DNA from: Linderina pennispora
Lineage: Eukaryota > Kickxellomycota > Kickxellomycetes > Kickxellales > Kickxellaceae
Length of the DNA: 64,000 bases
Direction of reading: 5' to 3'
NCBI RefSeq assembly: GCF_002104995.1
Contig: NW_024468274.1
Span: 1-64,000 of the forward strand
In this document: in pieces, positions 1 to 10,148 of the stretch
How the letters are laid out: each line of letters opens with the position of its first letter
How positions within the stretch are numbered: position 1 is the first letter of the stretch
Position numbers and translations under genes: made by a program
The notes under the pieces: model-generated
Databases searched by the model: none
Seen by the model: the letters and a program-made list of their open reading frames with translations, nothing else
What the model was told of the DNA's origin: nothing

Positions 1-2
1 AG

Positions 3-632
3 CAACGTTCTTGCATACAAAAGGTAGGGTTCCCTTGCGATGTTCGCCAGCGTTTGGGAATACCCATCACATACATGGGGAATGTGCTATATCAGATTTT
101 GACATACAACTCCATTGAGCAAGCAGAATCGCCGATCACTCCCAAATCAATTGCTGAAATGGCTATAAAATCGCGCGCTGCACTTGGTGCTGCAACTGCA
201 CCGCTTATCGCGCAGCTATACGACACGCTTGAAGCTGATCCTACTCGCTTCACACACCCGCTGATAGTGGACAATATGTTTAAGAACACTGTCACGATCT
301 CCAACCAAAGTCGTGTTCCACTCTATACGCCTGATTTCGGCCACTGGATGCCCGAGTTTGTAACCTTGAGCCCCGAATTCCAGCTGGGTGTGATATGCAT
401 TATACCTGTGCACCCTCCTAGCAACGACCTCCATGTCGCCTTTGCCGAGTCAGAGGCGGTCCTTGGACATGTCTGCATGAACAAGGCGTGGCAAGCATTT
501 CTGAGACAGCGTGCTGAGCAAGCAATTGCTGTCTCTTGCAAGCTGCACAGCAGGGATGTTTCGCCGCCAGTCATCTTCCGGCTAGCCTTTTCCTCTATTT
601 TCTCTAGCAATACATATCTCGTTTCTGATTGA
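3..632 (+). CDS. BAHD-type acyltransferase, C-terminal part (5' truncated by window edge)
   Basis: The reading frame is open from the first bases of the window, so the start lies upstream. BAHD enzymes transfer acyl groups from acyl-CoA to alcohols or amines. The visible part is the C-terminal half: near the start it has the family segment DVRQRLGIPITYMGNV, and around bases 320-360 it has the DFG motif (PLYTPDFGHWMP), where plant enzymes have DFGWG. The HxxxD catalytic motif would lie upstream and is not seen. After DFG comes the usual C-terminal beta-rich segment. The last ~30 residues do not look conserved. The start and substrate cannot be judged. The family call rests on these two motifs and their spacing. 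Confidence 0.7.
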   Translation, partial: QRSCIQKVGFPCDVRQRLGIPITYMGNVLYQILTYNSIEQAESPITPKSIAEMAIKSRAALGAATAPLIAQLYDTLEADPTRFTHPLIVDNMFKNTVTISNQSRVPLYTPDFGHWMPEFVTLSPEFQLGVICIIPVHPPSNDLHVAFAESEAVLGHVCMNKAWQAFLRQRAEQAIAVSCKLHSRDVSPPVIFRLAFSSIFSSNTYLVSD

Positions 633-857
633 CTAGTGGTGAAGAAGGCATATATCTGCTACCAGCGATAATATCCAGAGTTGTTGTGCTGGTTACTGTG
701 CATTTGGCAGTTGTTCCAGCACCGCCCAAAACCATGCAACTCGAGCCTTCGCACAAACAAGCGTGCAGTAAATCATAACATGCGTTTCTCCCTGCAGCAC
801 CAGTGGATTTTTTTTTTGCGTTCATTCTACCACCTACCATCTAATACATTCTAGCTT

Positions 858-2794
858 ATGTGGCGAGCAAGGTCGTTCTATCTGGCGCTTCTAGCTGCAC
901 GCGTCGCATTCTCGGTACTCCCGGCGTATATCCACCCAGATGAGCTGTTTTCAGGCGCCAGAGGTTGCGGGCCAACGACATATTTGGCTAGAGGCAGTGC
1001 GAACATGGGAGTTTGACCCACAGGCGCCGATCCGGTCCAGCGTGCCAATCTACATATACGCAGGGATTTCCAATGCTGCTGGTCAAGATCGCACAGCGGA
1101 TACTGCTTGCTCTGTTTGGGTACCGGCTCGAGCTGACATCGCAGCTGCTGTTCTGCGCGCCGCGGGGTATTTATGGCCCTCCTGTCGTTTCTGGTCGATG
1201 CCAGCATCTATGACACCCTGAAGCGGCTGAATCCCACAGCGCGAATGACCCCGACGATGATTTCTGGTTTGCGAGCTCGTACTGCCTTGCAGTCTTCCAC
1301 ACGCATACGTTTTCCAACTCGTTTTGCGTCGATTGTCCTGGCGTTGTGCTTCAATCTGCTGGCGCGGATTGAGCAGGCATGCGTGCCACAACAAGTTCGC
1401 CCAAGCTGAGCTGGCCACACACGGGCAGTTGATAAGGCTGTGCATCCTCTTCGGGGGTTTGCGTGGCACTGGGCACCTTTGGACACATTGCCTTTGCGGC
1501 ATTCGCGCTGCCACTCTGCCTGGTATGCGCTGCGATACTGGTAAATGCAGTATGGACTGACACAGTCGGTTTGCGGTGTGCGCTCGGTGCTTTTTCGGGA
1601 GTTGCGGTTGGCGGAATTGGATCGCTCTTGGCAATTACTCTAACGGACTCTGTGTACTTTGGATTGCTAAAGGTGGGGGCTACCGGTGTATCGGGATCAC
1701 TGACATGCACACTGCTGAACAACTATCATACAACACGAAGAAAGACAACCTGGCCGAACATGGAATCCACCGTGGTACTTGCACGCAACAACGTCGATGC
1801 CAACGTTGTTTGGGCCGCTGTACATCCTGGCCATAGCCAAGCTGTGGGCATTTGCAAAGTCATCAGCAAGCCAGAGCAGAGACGAGCTACACCTCGGCTG
1901 CAGCTGCATTATCAGTTGTAGTTGGAGTCGGAGCCATGTCGATGGTGCCGCACCAAGAACCACGGTTCCTGCTGCCAGCATTCACTGGAATGGTGCTTTG
2001 CACTTGGCGCTGGCATCGGCTGGCGCCTGATTACTTCTGGATCCTATGGCTAGGTATTCAATGTGTTGCTGAGCATTGGCTATGGCGTGGTGCACCAGTC
2101 AGGCGTCGTACCGATGCTCGATTACTTGTCACGGACATCGGTGGCCCGATCAGCAGTGTGTACAATGGCAACCAGGGATAGCCATGGTGCATTGTGCGCG
2201 GCTTCACCAGCGACTGCAGGCGACCAGCGGATGACTACCAGGGTACTCATCTTTGCGACATACATGGCCCCTAGGCACTTGCTCGTACAGCCAGAGCAAA
2301 AGGACCAGAGGCAGGCCCGCATCGAGCTGATCGATCTTGTATCGGTTACCGACAAGCAGGTCCAAGATATGCTGCGTAGCTCGGTACAGGTAGATCACCC
2401 GACAGCCACACTATCTGCTGCAGAAGGACCCCATGCATTCAAGCAAACATCGCCAGGGGGTGTTTGAAAGGTAGGTTGAAACCTGTGCATTGTCACTGGT
2501 GCGAATTACTGGACCCAATAGTTGAAATGGCCCATGACTACTGCGTGCGCTAACAACACAGGACGTTGTCTCTTCTCTGCCTTTTCCGCTTGAATCCATC
2601 TGGAAAATAGGACGCTTCTGGTGATGCCGGCATCCGCAGACATCGAGCGGGTACAGCCCAGCGGTAGCACGGGGTACCAGCTCATGCCTCTCAAGAGCTT
2701 TGCACCACATGTGAATTTTGACCACATTGGGGAGATACTGCAGCGGCCTCTGGCACGGTCCAAGCTGGACATGTACCTGGTTGTCGCCTCATAG
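858..2794 (+). pseudogene. SMP3: GPI mannosyltransferase 4 (SMP3/PIG-Z family), broken by many frameshifts
   Basis: Segments of one protein follow each other in order but in shifting frames. They are: the N-terminal signature LPAYIHPDE (from the ATG at 858); FQAPEVAG and a TWEF block (940-1070); a hydrophobic segment (1067-1210); LLSFLVDASIYD (1173-1230); VFHTHTFSNSF (1290-1325); ASIVLALCFNLLARIE (1326-1380); GGIGSLLAITLTDSVYFG (1610-1670); KKDNLAEHGIH (1740-1775); MPTLFGPLYILA (1797-1835); SMVPHQEPRFLLP (1937-1980); YGVVHQSGVVP (2080-2115); a TYMAPRHLL block (2257-2290); and a C-terminal tail to the stop at 2794. SMP3 adds the fourth mannose to GPI anchors in the ER membrane. I count about ten breaks, several of them single extra bases, for example the T run at 948-951. 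Either this copy is decayed or the region is badly assembled. The residues between breaks are well conserved, so any decay would be recent. Confidence 0.75.
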
Positions 2795-4331
2795 AGCCAT
2801 GTGGAAGAAAAATATATATATCCGTGTCTGGACGTCAGAGCTTACAGTGCGGATGTGCATCGATAAAGGGCTGCAAATCTGCAATTTTACTTTTGCGGCA
2901 AAAGGAAAGAGGCTGTTCGCGATCTTCTTTATGGCCGTGCGCCTTTGCAGGACATGCAAATGCTCATCTGACAGCTGCTGGCAATGGCTCCGGCCATGCC
3001 ACCGATGCCCTTCTCAGAAGAGAGCGGCAAACACAGCATTCTGGTATGTGGAGCCAGCGGCAGGTCGGGAAAGGTGCCGTACTGCGTCGCGGGGGCCAGG
3101 CTCTAAATCAGCGAGTGCCCTCTCGCTCATTCCCAAAGCAGCTCCTGCTAAAGACTAGTCTATGCACTACAGTTCATGAGCACCTTGAGTCTGTGCGATT
3201 GACAAGAGGGACGCACCACTCCTCATCCTTGCGTCCTACCCCGATTCTCAGCTTTCTTTCAATACTACCGGCTTGGCAATGGGCATTCATGCAGCTCGAG
3301 GCATGGCTGCAAATCAGCTTGCAGTCCTCTTCGCACGATGGTGCTCAAGCGCGGATGGGTTGCAACATGGGAAGGGCAATTGGCGTTTCTCGAGGTGCGA
3401 TTTTTTGGTTTCCAGGACAGCCTGGGGGACATGCGTGGAGATCTACAACTGGGAATATCCCAACCACACAAGGATCAGCTACATGTGTGGTTCCAACTCT
3501 CCTTTCGCAACCACCGTTGGCCAAAGAGATATGCTGCATGACAATGGGGAGAGAGCAGGGAAAGTGACCGGAATGCCTGCGCATTGCACCAACTGACCCA
3601 GCCAGGCTCCCCTTTGTCCGCCACAGTGAATGCCCAGGCTGGCAACCACCATGGTGCGTGCTGGGGGATCATGGCTGCATGCATGTCTTTACAAAGAACG
3701 GCTTTCGTGGCGAATGCGAATTCTTAACAGTGATCTGCCCGTCATACTACACCACACAGCACAGCCGCTAGCCGAACCCTCGGTTTCCGGATATCCAACG
3801 CCGCATGCTCTAGAGAAGAACAAAGTGCGCTGCTAAGTTGCACGGTGGCTATCGCTGCGGGTGATTGGCAAATGTGTGGGAGGCTGAAAGCGCATTTTTG
3901 CCCAGCAACAACCAACCTTGCGATAGCCTGTGCAGAAAAATAGGGCGCATGCTGGCCAGCTCCGAGCGCAATCCTGGGTGGGGTGGGGTTTAGGGCAAGA
4001 GAAAATGCTTCTGAACAGACCGACAATCCCTAATTAAAAAATAACTCACAGCTTGCAACCCCCTCATGCCAGGGAACACGCGGTGAAAAAGGGGGCTATG
4101 GTCAGGGCAGGTATATAAAGGCATTTGCCAGGCGGTAGACATTAACTACCCTTCATCATTCACACATCGCCACCTTCTATCACAACAAACAAACCACAAA
4201 AACAGAGTCCGAGCGGCAACATATATAAATACTGTCGTTGACCCTTTATCACTGTATTGCTTCTATCTATACGCCTCTCCTTGCTAAATACCCAGAGTGC
4301 CTTCCCTTTTTGCTCTGCACCTCCCACACTA
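2795..4331 (+). other. Intergenic stretch with possible gene remnants and the promoter of the next gene
   Basis: A TATA-like run lies at about 2811-2821. Between about 2900 and 3830 several short forward frames look weakly protein-like (for example ILVCGASGRSGK near 3040 and GTCVEIYNWEYPNH near 3429), but they are not open together and I recognise no family. From about 3840 to 4331 there is only non-coding sequence with a second TATA box. Confidence 0.4.
4112..4119 (+). promoter_or_regulatory. TATA box of the S28 peptidase gene
   Basis: TATATAAA lies 213 bases before the chosen start codon. It is followed by a purine-poor leader rich in CA and CT, as expected for a 5' UTR. A second, weaker ATATATAAAT lies near 4220, so either could set the transcription start. 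Confidence 0.45.
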
Positions 4332-5741
4332 ATGCGCCTCTCTCTCTCTATCCTTGTCGGCCTGGCTGTGTCTGGGCAATGTCAGAGCACTTTGAATATA
4401 CCCTCATCATCAACAGTTTACAAGTTCACTCAGCCTGTTGACCACTTTGGTGCCAACAACAGCCAGTGGCAGCAGCAGTACCTTATCAATGCAACATTCT
4501 ACAGGCCAGGCGGCCCTGTATATATGATCACTCCGGGCGAATCCACACTGGCAACATACTACACCGATCGCACGTTTGTCAACGACCTGGCACGTGAGAC
4601 TAATGGGGTTGTTCTGGCAATTGAACACCGGTACTACGGGTCCTCGTACCCGATGCCTGACCTTTCAGGCGCCAGCCTCAAGTATATGACACCCGAGAAC
4701 GCTCTCGAGGATTTTGCATCGATCCTGCGTCTGGTCAAGACCGACCCCAGCCGGATCTTCCCGGTGCCGGTGAGCGCAAACTCGACGATTATCACAGCCG
4801 GAGGCTCGTACTCTGGGGCGATCGCTGCGTGGATGCGTGCAAAGTACCCGCAGCTGGTCAAAGGCGCCTGGGCATCGTCGGCGCTGATCAAGGCGCAGTA
4901 CGAGCTCTACAGCTACGACCAGATGGCCGGCAAGCGCTTGAATGACATTGGCTGCGGACCCAGGTTTGCGGAGGCAGTCAAGGAGGTCGACAAGATCCTG
5001 TACTCGGGCAATGACACGGCAGTCAGACTGATTGAAGATAAATTCGGCTGTCCCCACCTGACTCCCCGTGACTTTGGCGGCCTTGTAGGCGGCCTCACCA
5101 CGATCATCGGGATGAACCCTGTTTTCGAGGGCTTCAACCAGTACAAGTCGCTGGTCTGCGACCACTTCGATGGCACGCGCTCCGATATCGATGCTTATGC
5201 ACGTGCGTTCCAGGACTGGGTCAAATTTCTTGGCTTCACGTTCAGTGACCTCAACGCGATAGCGAACACAAGCTTCAACGTGGACAACTATTCTCTGGGT
5301 CAGAATTCACGGGTGTGGTTCTGGCAGTCGTGCACATGGTTCGGCAACTGGCAAGTCGCTCCCCCTCGCAGCACGCACCTGACCCCGTACCGCTCGCGAC
5401 TTACGGATCTCGACTATTTCCAGCCGCCCTGCCAGGCCAAATTTGGCAGTCAGGTCAAAATCCCAGTTGACGTGAAGGGATATAACAAGAGGTGGTTCAA
5501 CATTCTCAAGGGCGTCAAGAACATCCTGTATACTGTCGGCTCATATGACGTCTGGCGCGAGACAACGGCTGGCGCTGAGTACAGCTATGTGCTTCCCAAC
5601 ACAACAAGCTCGCCGATCATTGTCATCGAGGGGGCGACGCACGCCCAGGACCTGGCCAGTAGCAGGCCCAACGATATCGACTCGGTGAAGTGGGCCCGTG
5701 CATTTGGCACGGCGCAAGTCAAAAAGTGGATAATGTCATGA
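4332..5741 (+). CDS. Secreted serine carboxypeptidase/dipeptidyl peptidase, family S28
   Basis: A 469-residue protein of the prolyl-carboxypeptidase / thymus-specific serine protease family, which removes residues next to proline in acidic compartments or outside the cell. The ATG at 4332 is chosen because it opens directly into a signal peptide (about residues 1-18, ending SGQCQS). The frame is open further upstream, but only with a non-ATG start. The family motif QPVDHF (34-39) is followed by EHRYYGSS (98-105). The nucleophile is in GGSYSG (157-162, Ser159). The likely charge-relay Asp is D406 (GSYDVW) and the His is H437 (THAQDL). Several N-x-S/T sites fit secretion. Length is normal for the family. 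The gene is intact and intronless. It is probably a degradative secreted peptidase. Confidence 0.88.
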   Translation: MRLSLSILVGLAVSGQCQSTLNIPSSSTVYKFTQPVDHFGANNSQWQQQYLINATFYRPGGPVYMITPGESTLATYYTDRTFVNDLARETNGVVLAIEHRYYGSSYPMPDLSGASLKYMTPENALEDFASILRLVKTDPSRIFPVPVSANSTIITAGGSYSGAIAAWMRAKYPQLVKGAWASSALIKAQYELYSYDQMAGKRLNDIGCGPRFAEAVKEVDKILYSGNDTAVRLIEDKFGCPHLTPRDFGGLVGGLTTIIGMNPVFEGFNQYKSLVCDHFDGTRSDIDAYARAFQDWVKFLGFTFSDLNAIANTSFNVDNYSLGQNSRVWFWQSCTWFGNWQVAPPRSTHLTPYRSRLTDLDYFQPPCQAKFGSQVKIPVDVKGYNKRWFNILKGVKNILYTVGSYDVWRETTAGAEYSYVLPNTTSSPIIVIEGATHAQDLASSRPNDIDSVKWARAFGTAQVKKWIMS

Positions 5742-7164
5742 ACATTCAGCGTGATATTCTCCGGCCAGCCTGATTCTGTCGTCTTCCAATCGCCTCCCTT
5801 TTTGCTACATCAGCAGCTGGGCGTTCCGCTCAAGCTAGCAGTTCGCCCAGCCGCCTCCCCACATATACCCTTGGATAATAGCGCACTGCGTGATACAGTA
5901 TGCGCATTCTGCGTTTTTCCGACATGGCACATTTAGCCAGCCTGTCCTTGGTAGTCAATAAAACAAAATACCCTCACCCCCATGTTGGAAGCACAGCAAG
6001 TGAAGGAAAATAGGTATGCTTGTCTTGGGGGATCCAGACGACCCAGGGAATACATGCTTACTGGTGGAGGGTCATGCTGCCCGCGCCAAAACGCCTATCT
6101 CTGCCGACCCTGATCAAGCCCTCTGCCGCTGCCGAGGAAGCTGGGCACCCCGAGTCAGGCAGCAAACTGCATGCAGTCAAAAACCTGATTGCGCTTCCTT
6201 GTTCCGCTCTAGGGTGTGAAAACTTGGGCACGCGGTCAGCAAGAGAGCAGCCCAAAAATCAAGCAGCATCCACATTTGCCCAGGCACTTCATTGCATCAC
6301 CCAGCTCGGTCGATTGTGCGAAATGCCGCCATCCGCTGCCCCCCTCTTCCCCCTACCCTATGCCCTGTCACGTCTGGCTGCATCCAGAAATCCGAACCTG
6401 TCATCAGGCAAGCATGCATTGCAGGAATAGAACAGGGAAGACGGGGGAGGGCACATCGATGTATGGCCTAAAGTGGAGGCAGGCAGGAGAATCTCGAGAA
6501 CAATTTGAAACGTGATAATGATGGACACCCATTTCCGACTTGCTTGCCAACATTGGAGCGAGGGGGCTAGGAGGTCAGTGTGCGGCGTTGCCCTCGATTT
6601 CAATTTGCCAGTCGAGAGATGGCAGAAAGGAAAGCCAGAAGTGAGACGCTAGATTAACAAGTGGGGTTCTTGCGAATGCCAGCAATTGGGAGTGCTGAGA
6701 TAATGCCATTCACTCCCGAGACTCCTTTCCTTGCTTCTGCCTGTTACCGCCTGAGGCCGCCACCCACTCCCTATCCCACCCCTGTTCGTCGGACCCACTC
6801 CAAGATGGGTAAAACACCACGCCTATTGTTTCTCCTTCATTTAAATACGCCGTTCCTTACAAATGGCGATACACCAGCCAGCACCCTTTTCTTTGTCCAG
6901 AATCACCATTAAAAAGCACTCTCCCCCTCTCTGAGACAGCATAATATACGCTTGGCATCTTCACATTATACTCGCACTCACACACCTATCACAAAGACAA
7001 CCAACCCAGCCCTACGCAAACTACTGCTTGTCTGTATACATCAACAGCCAGCAACCATCACTAGCTAGACCAGAACCAAACACGCATTTCGACAGAGAAC
7101 TTGACAACACGGGGTTTCCTTCCTATTCATAGTATATGCCAGCCAAAGCAAAGCTAGGGTTATA
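5742..7164 (+). other. Intergenic region with a long CT-rich leader
   Basis: No protein-like frame was recognised. From about 6900 to 7140 the strand is rich in C, A and T with short CACA/CTCT runs, which fits a promoter and 5' leader for the gene starting at 7165. Confidence 0.4.
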
Positions 7165-9765
7165 ATGAATTCCCCAGATTTGTACACACAAGAGCACCAC
7201 AGCAACAGAACATGTGGCCCGACACTGACGGACCTGCTCCAGACAGCAAACCACAGAGCCCCTTCTGGCATCATGCATACTCTGCCGGCTGCCTCCCCGC
7301 AGCAGCTCATCCAGAAATCGGCCCGCCAGCACACCCCGACGTCACTACGTTCATCCCCATCCCTAGCTACATCACTGCCGACCCCCGCAAAGAGATCTGG
7401 CCCTTCCTTCCCATCGAGGACCATTGACGAGATCATAGCCCATGAGAACGAGTTGCGGGCGCAGCAAGCAGTGTGGGAAAAGGCAAGGCTTGAGGAGCTT
7501 GTACGCCTCGAAATAGAAGGTCCAACACGGCCCTGGGCAGGAGGTAAGCGGCGCCGCTACACCAATCCTACTCCTGAACAGCGCGCGTGGCGGAGGCAGC
7601 AAGAGCTCGAGAAAAAGAAGCGCAAATACCGCAACCGCTGCAATGCATGGACGTACGAGGAGCGCGAGGAGCGCAGGCAGATACGCCGTGAGCGTGCGCG
7701 GCTGAAGCGCAAGACAGAGACACCCGAGGAGGCCGAAGACCGGCGCGAGTACAACCGGGTGCGTATGGCGGGAGTCCGGCGGAGGGAGCGCGAGCGCAAG
7801 GTTCTCAAAGACTTCTGTCAGCGACTCCGGCGCCAGCAGCACAACATCCGCTGTCTGGCGGTCAAGCGAGCAAGCAATACTGTCGATAGCTCAGCCTTGC
7901 ACTTGGACGGCTCTGCTGCACATGAGGAGGTGAACAACACAATAGAGGCGCTGATGCAGTGGGCAGCCAGCGGGCTCCAGGTTCCCGAGAAGTTGGCGCC
8001 TGCCCAGTCACTCTCGCAAATCGCAGTGTCCGAGCAAACTGCGCTTGAATCCGCATGCGTCATGAGCCCTCTGCCCGGAGATCCGATTGATGTGGCCTCC
8101 ACACTTTTGCTACCCAGCAAGCCAATGCCGGACACCGCGCTGCTTGATCATGAAGCAGCACTGGGCAGTGACGAAGAGACAGGCTCGCTATTTGGAGACC
8201 GCAGCAGCGGAGACGAGGTCAGCTCGCTGTTTGGCGGCGCCAGTGGAAATGGCGAATCGGAAACTACCGCAGGACAGCATGCAGGCGCCGGCAGAGGGCT
8301 AGCCAGTGTTTCGGATCTTCAGGCTGGCGCGGCCAGTTTGCTGCTGCCTACAAATGGTACCGTCTCAGTTGTAACTGCAGAAGAACTGAGGCGCGCGGCT
8401 AACAAATTCAACAAAGTACAGGCCGCTGCAGATGCTGCTGCACAGGCTGCTGCACAGGCTGCTGCTGAAGCGACAGCACAGGTTCAGCGGCAGCAGGGTA
8501 TCGAGGACACTGTGGACAGCCTGCTCAAGGCTGCCGCCGACGCCGCCGAGGAGGATTCAAGGACACCGGAAGATCCTGGGCAGCCTCTGGTGGATAAGTT
8601 GAATGCGGTCGTCAAAGCAATAGCTGAAGCAGACGAAGCACCACCCACGACTGCATCGGATGACCCGCGGTCGTATCTCGCGGGAGTTACTGAGATTAAT
8701 ACAGCCCTGACAGCCGTCGAAGTCTTGGACGGTGCTATTGCACGAGGCGACACGGTGCCCATCAACCTTGATGCCCTTGAGGATGTTGTGCTCAAGATCG
8801 AGGCCCTGGTTGTGATGACCACGCTTCTTGGAAAAGACACCACTAAGGAGTCTGGCACGGGGCCAGCAGCAGCAGCAGCAGCAGCGACTGAAACAGCGGC
8901 AGTAAAAGCGGTGGTAGCAGCAGCAGCAAGTCAACCTGCCCAGCTGCCAAATCTGCAGCATATTCGGAAACGCCCATCATCTGATATGCGCGTCGTGCAG
9001 CACGACGGCATGGCATCGCCATTGTCTGTTTCCAGCCAGTGCCCGCTGACGCCGCGACCAGGCTCAGTTGTGTCAGTGGGGGCGTTGAGCGACTCACCAT
9101 GGAGCCGTGACATCGCTGTCCCACGCTCCAGGCAGACTGGTGCCGTGCCATCGCAAGACATCGAGGCTATCATGTTCTCCCCACTGATGCCCAGCAAGGA
9201 GCTGTGCGTATTGCCGTTCGACCAGCAGTTTGTTCACTGTGTTCCGTCGCACCCAGCCTCCATAGCGGTCAGAGCACTCACTGCGCCAAACCGAGGGTTT
9301 GCCATGCCGCCACAGAAACACGTCGTGCCATCGCAACAATACGGTATGCCGCCTCGGGCATACACTGTGCCTGAGCACCCGTATGGTGTACCTTTACCAG
9401 CCTTCTACACCCAGTTGCCACACCACCAGGGGTCACAGCGCGTCCCCTCAGCGCAACCACGTATGCAGGTCCATTTTAGGGGCAGCCCGACCTATGCTGC
9501 ACGCGGCAGAGTCATCGTGAAGGAGCTTGAGCGCAGTAGTAAGGAGCGCCTGGCTAAGGAAGCTGAGGCCAAGGCTGCTGAGAAGGCTGCCAAGGCTGAG
9601 GTGTATGCGAAAATTGCTGCTGCTCAGCTGCGCAAAAGCAGAGCCCGTGCCAGCGAGTCTGCTGCACAGCCGCCAAGTTCCCAGATTACTACCGGCGTGG
9701 ATATGCCCAGGACCTGTGTTCCTAGTGTAGCGTCGGTTGCTCAGGTCGGCGGTACTCATGGCTGA
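7165..9765 (+). CDS. Large protein with STPR-like basic repeats and Ala-rich coiled coil, function unknown
   Basis: An 866-residue single-exon protein with an ATG start. Residues 1-85 are Ser/Thr/Pro-rich. Residues about 135-212 are extremely basic and hold three imperfect units of roughly 23-25 residues, each with a TPEE or YEERE-type opening followed by Arg-rich turns. This pattern resembles the STPR DNA-binding repeat of silkworm FMBP-1. Next come two copies of an SLFG-containing acidic motif (about residues 345-370), an Ala/Gln-rich coiled-coil stretch (about 410-455), another Ala-rich tract, and a segment with repeated PPxxxVP turns (about 713-755). The last ~100 residues contain a Lys/Ala-rich helix. 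A nuclear, possibly DNA-binding role is inference from the basic repeats. No homologue is recognised. An overlapping frame at 7212-7427 makes the N-terminus uncertain. Confidence 0.7.
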   Translation: MNSPDLYTQEHHSNRTCGPTLTDLLQTANHRAPSGIMHTLPAASPQQLIQKSARQHTPTSLRSSPSLATSLPTPAKRSGPSFPSRTIDEIIAHENELRAQQAVWEKARLEELVRLEIEGPTRPWAGGKRRRYTNPTPEQRAWRRQQELEKKKRKYRNRCNAWTYEEREERRQIRRERARLKRKTETPEEAEDRREYNRVRMAGVRRRERERKVLKDFCQRLRRQQHNIRCLAVKRASNTVDSSALHLDGSAAHEEVNNTIEALMQWAASGLQVPEKLAPAQSLSQIAVSEQTALESACVMSPLPGDPIDVASTLLLPSKPMPDTALLDHEAALGSDEETGSLFGDRSSGDEVSSLFGGASGNGESETTAGQHAGAGRGLASVSDLQAGAASLLLPTNGTVSVVTAEELRRAANKFNKVQAAADAAAQAAAQAAAEATAQVQRQQGIEDTVDSLLKAAADAAEEDSRTPEDPGQPLVDKLNAVVKAIAEADEAPPTTASDDPRSYLAGVTEINTALTAVEVLDGAIARGDTVPINLDALEDVVLKIEALVVMTTLLGKDTTKESGTGPAAAAAAATETAAVKAVVAAAASQPAQLPNLQHIRKRPSSDMRVVQHDGMASPLSVSSQCPLTPRPGSVVSVGALSDSPWSRDIAVPRSRQTGAVPSQDIEAIMFSPLMPSKELCVLPFDQQFVHCVPSHPASIAVRALTAPNRGFAMPPQKHVVPSQQYGMPPRAYTVPEHPYGVPLPAFYTQLPHHQGSQRVPSAQPRMQVHFRGSPTYAARGRVIVKELERSSKERLAKEAEAKAAEKAAKAEVYAKIAAAQLRKSRARASESAAQPPSSQITTGVDMPRTCVPSVASVAQVGGTHG

Positions 9766-10148
9766 CTACAGGTGTGTGCCAGCATTCTGCGTTCACTGGC
9801 ACCTACACTAACCAAAGCTATGTATACTATCCATTTTTCAGCGATAGCGATTCTGTTTTCTAACACCCCTTGCTCTCCAGCGTCCTTTTGTATATCATCT
9901 GTCCATTCCTGCATTCTACAGCCCAGCAGCCCGGCTGAATGGCCCCACGCTATTGCCAGCCACACGCGCTCCGATTTAACCAGCGTACCTTACCAAGGTC
10001 TTTATCGAAAGAGCAGTATTAAAAGTGGTATTTCAGAAGATGACTGCATACCTTTATGTGGAGGCAATAAGAAAAGAATTAGATAAAGTGAAGCCTTGCT
10101 ATACAAATGACAAAGACCATGTTCTGTGAGCGGTGATGAGGGGAGGAA
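9766..10148. other. Short convergent intergenic region
   Basis: Sits between the 3' ends of two convergent genes. There is no coding signal, and no RNase H or tyrosine recombinase remnant downstream of the RT-like gene. Confidence 0.5.

Noticed and set aside
4257-4331. An upstream extension of the S28 peptidase frame
   Set aside because: It begins with a non-ATG codon. The ATG at 4332 gives a proper signal peptide.
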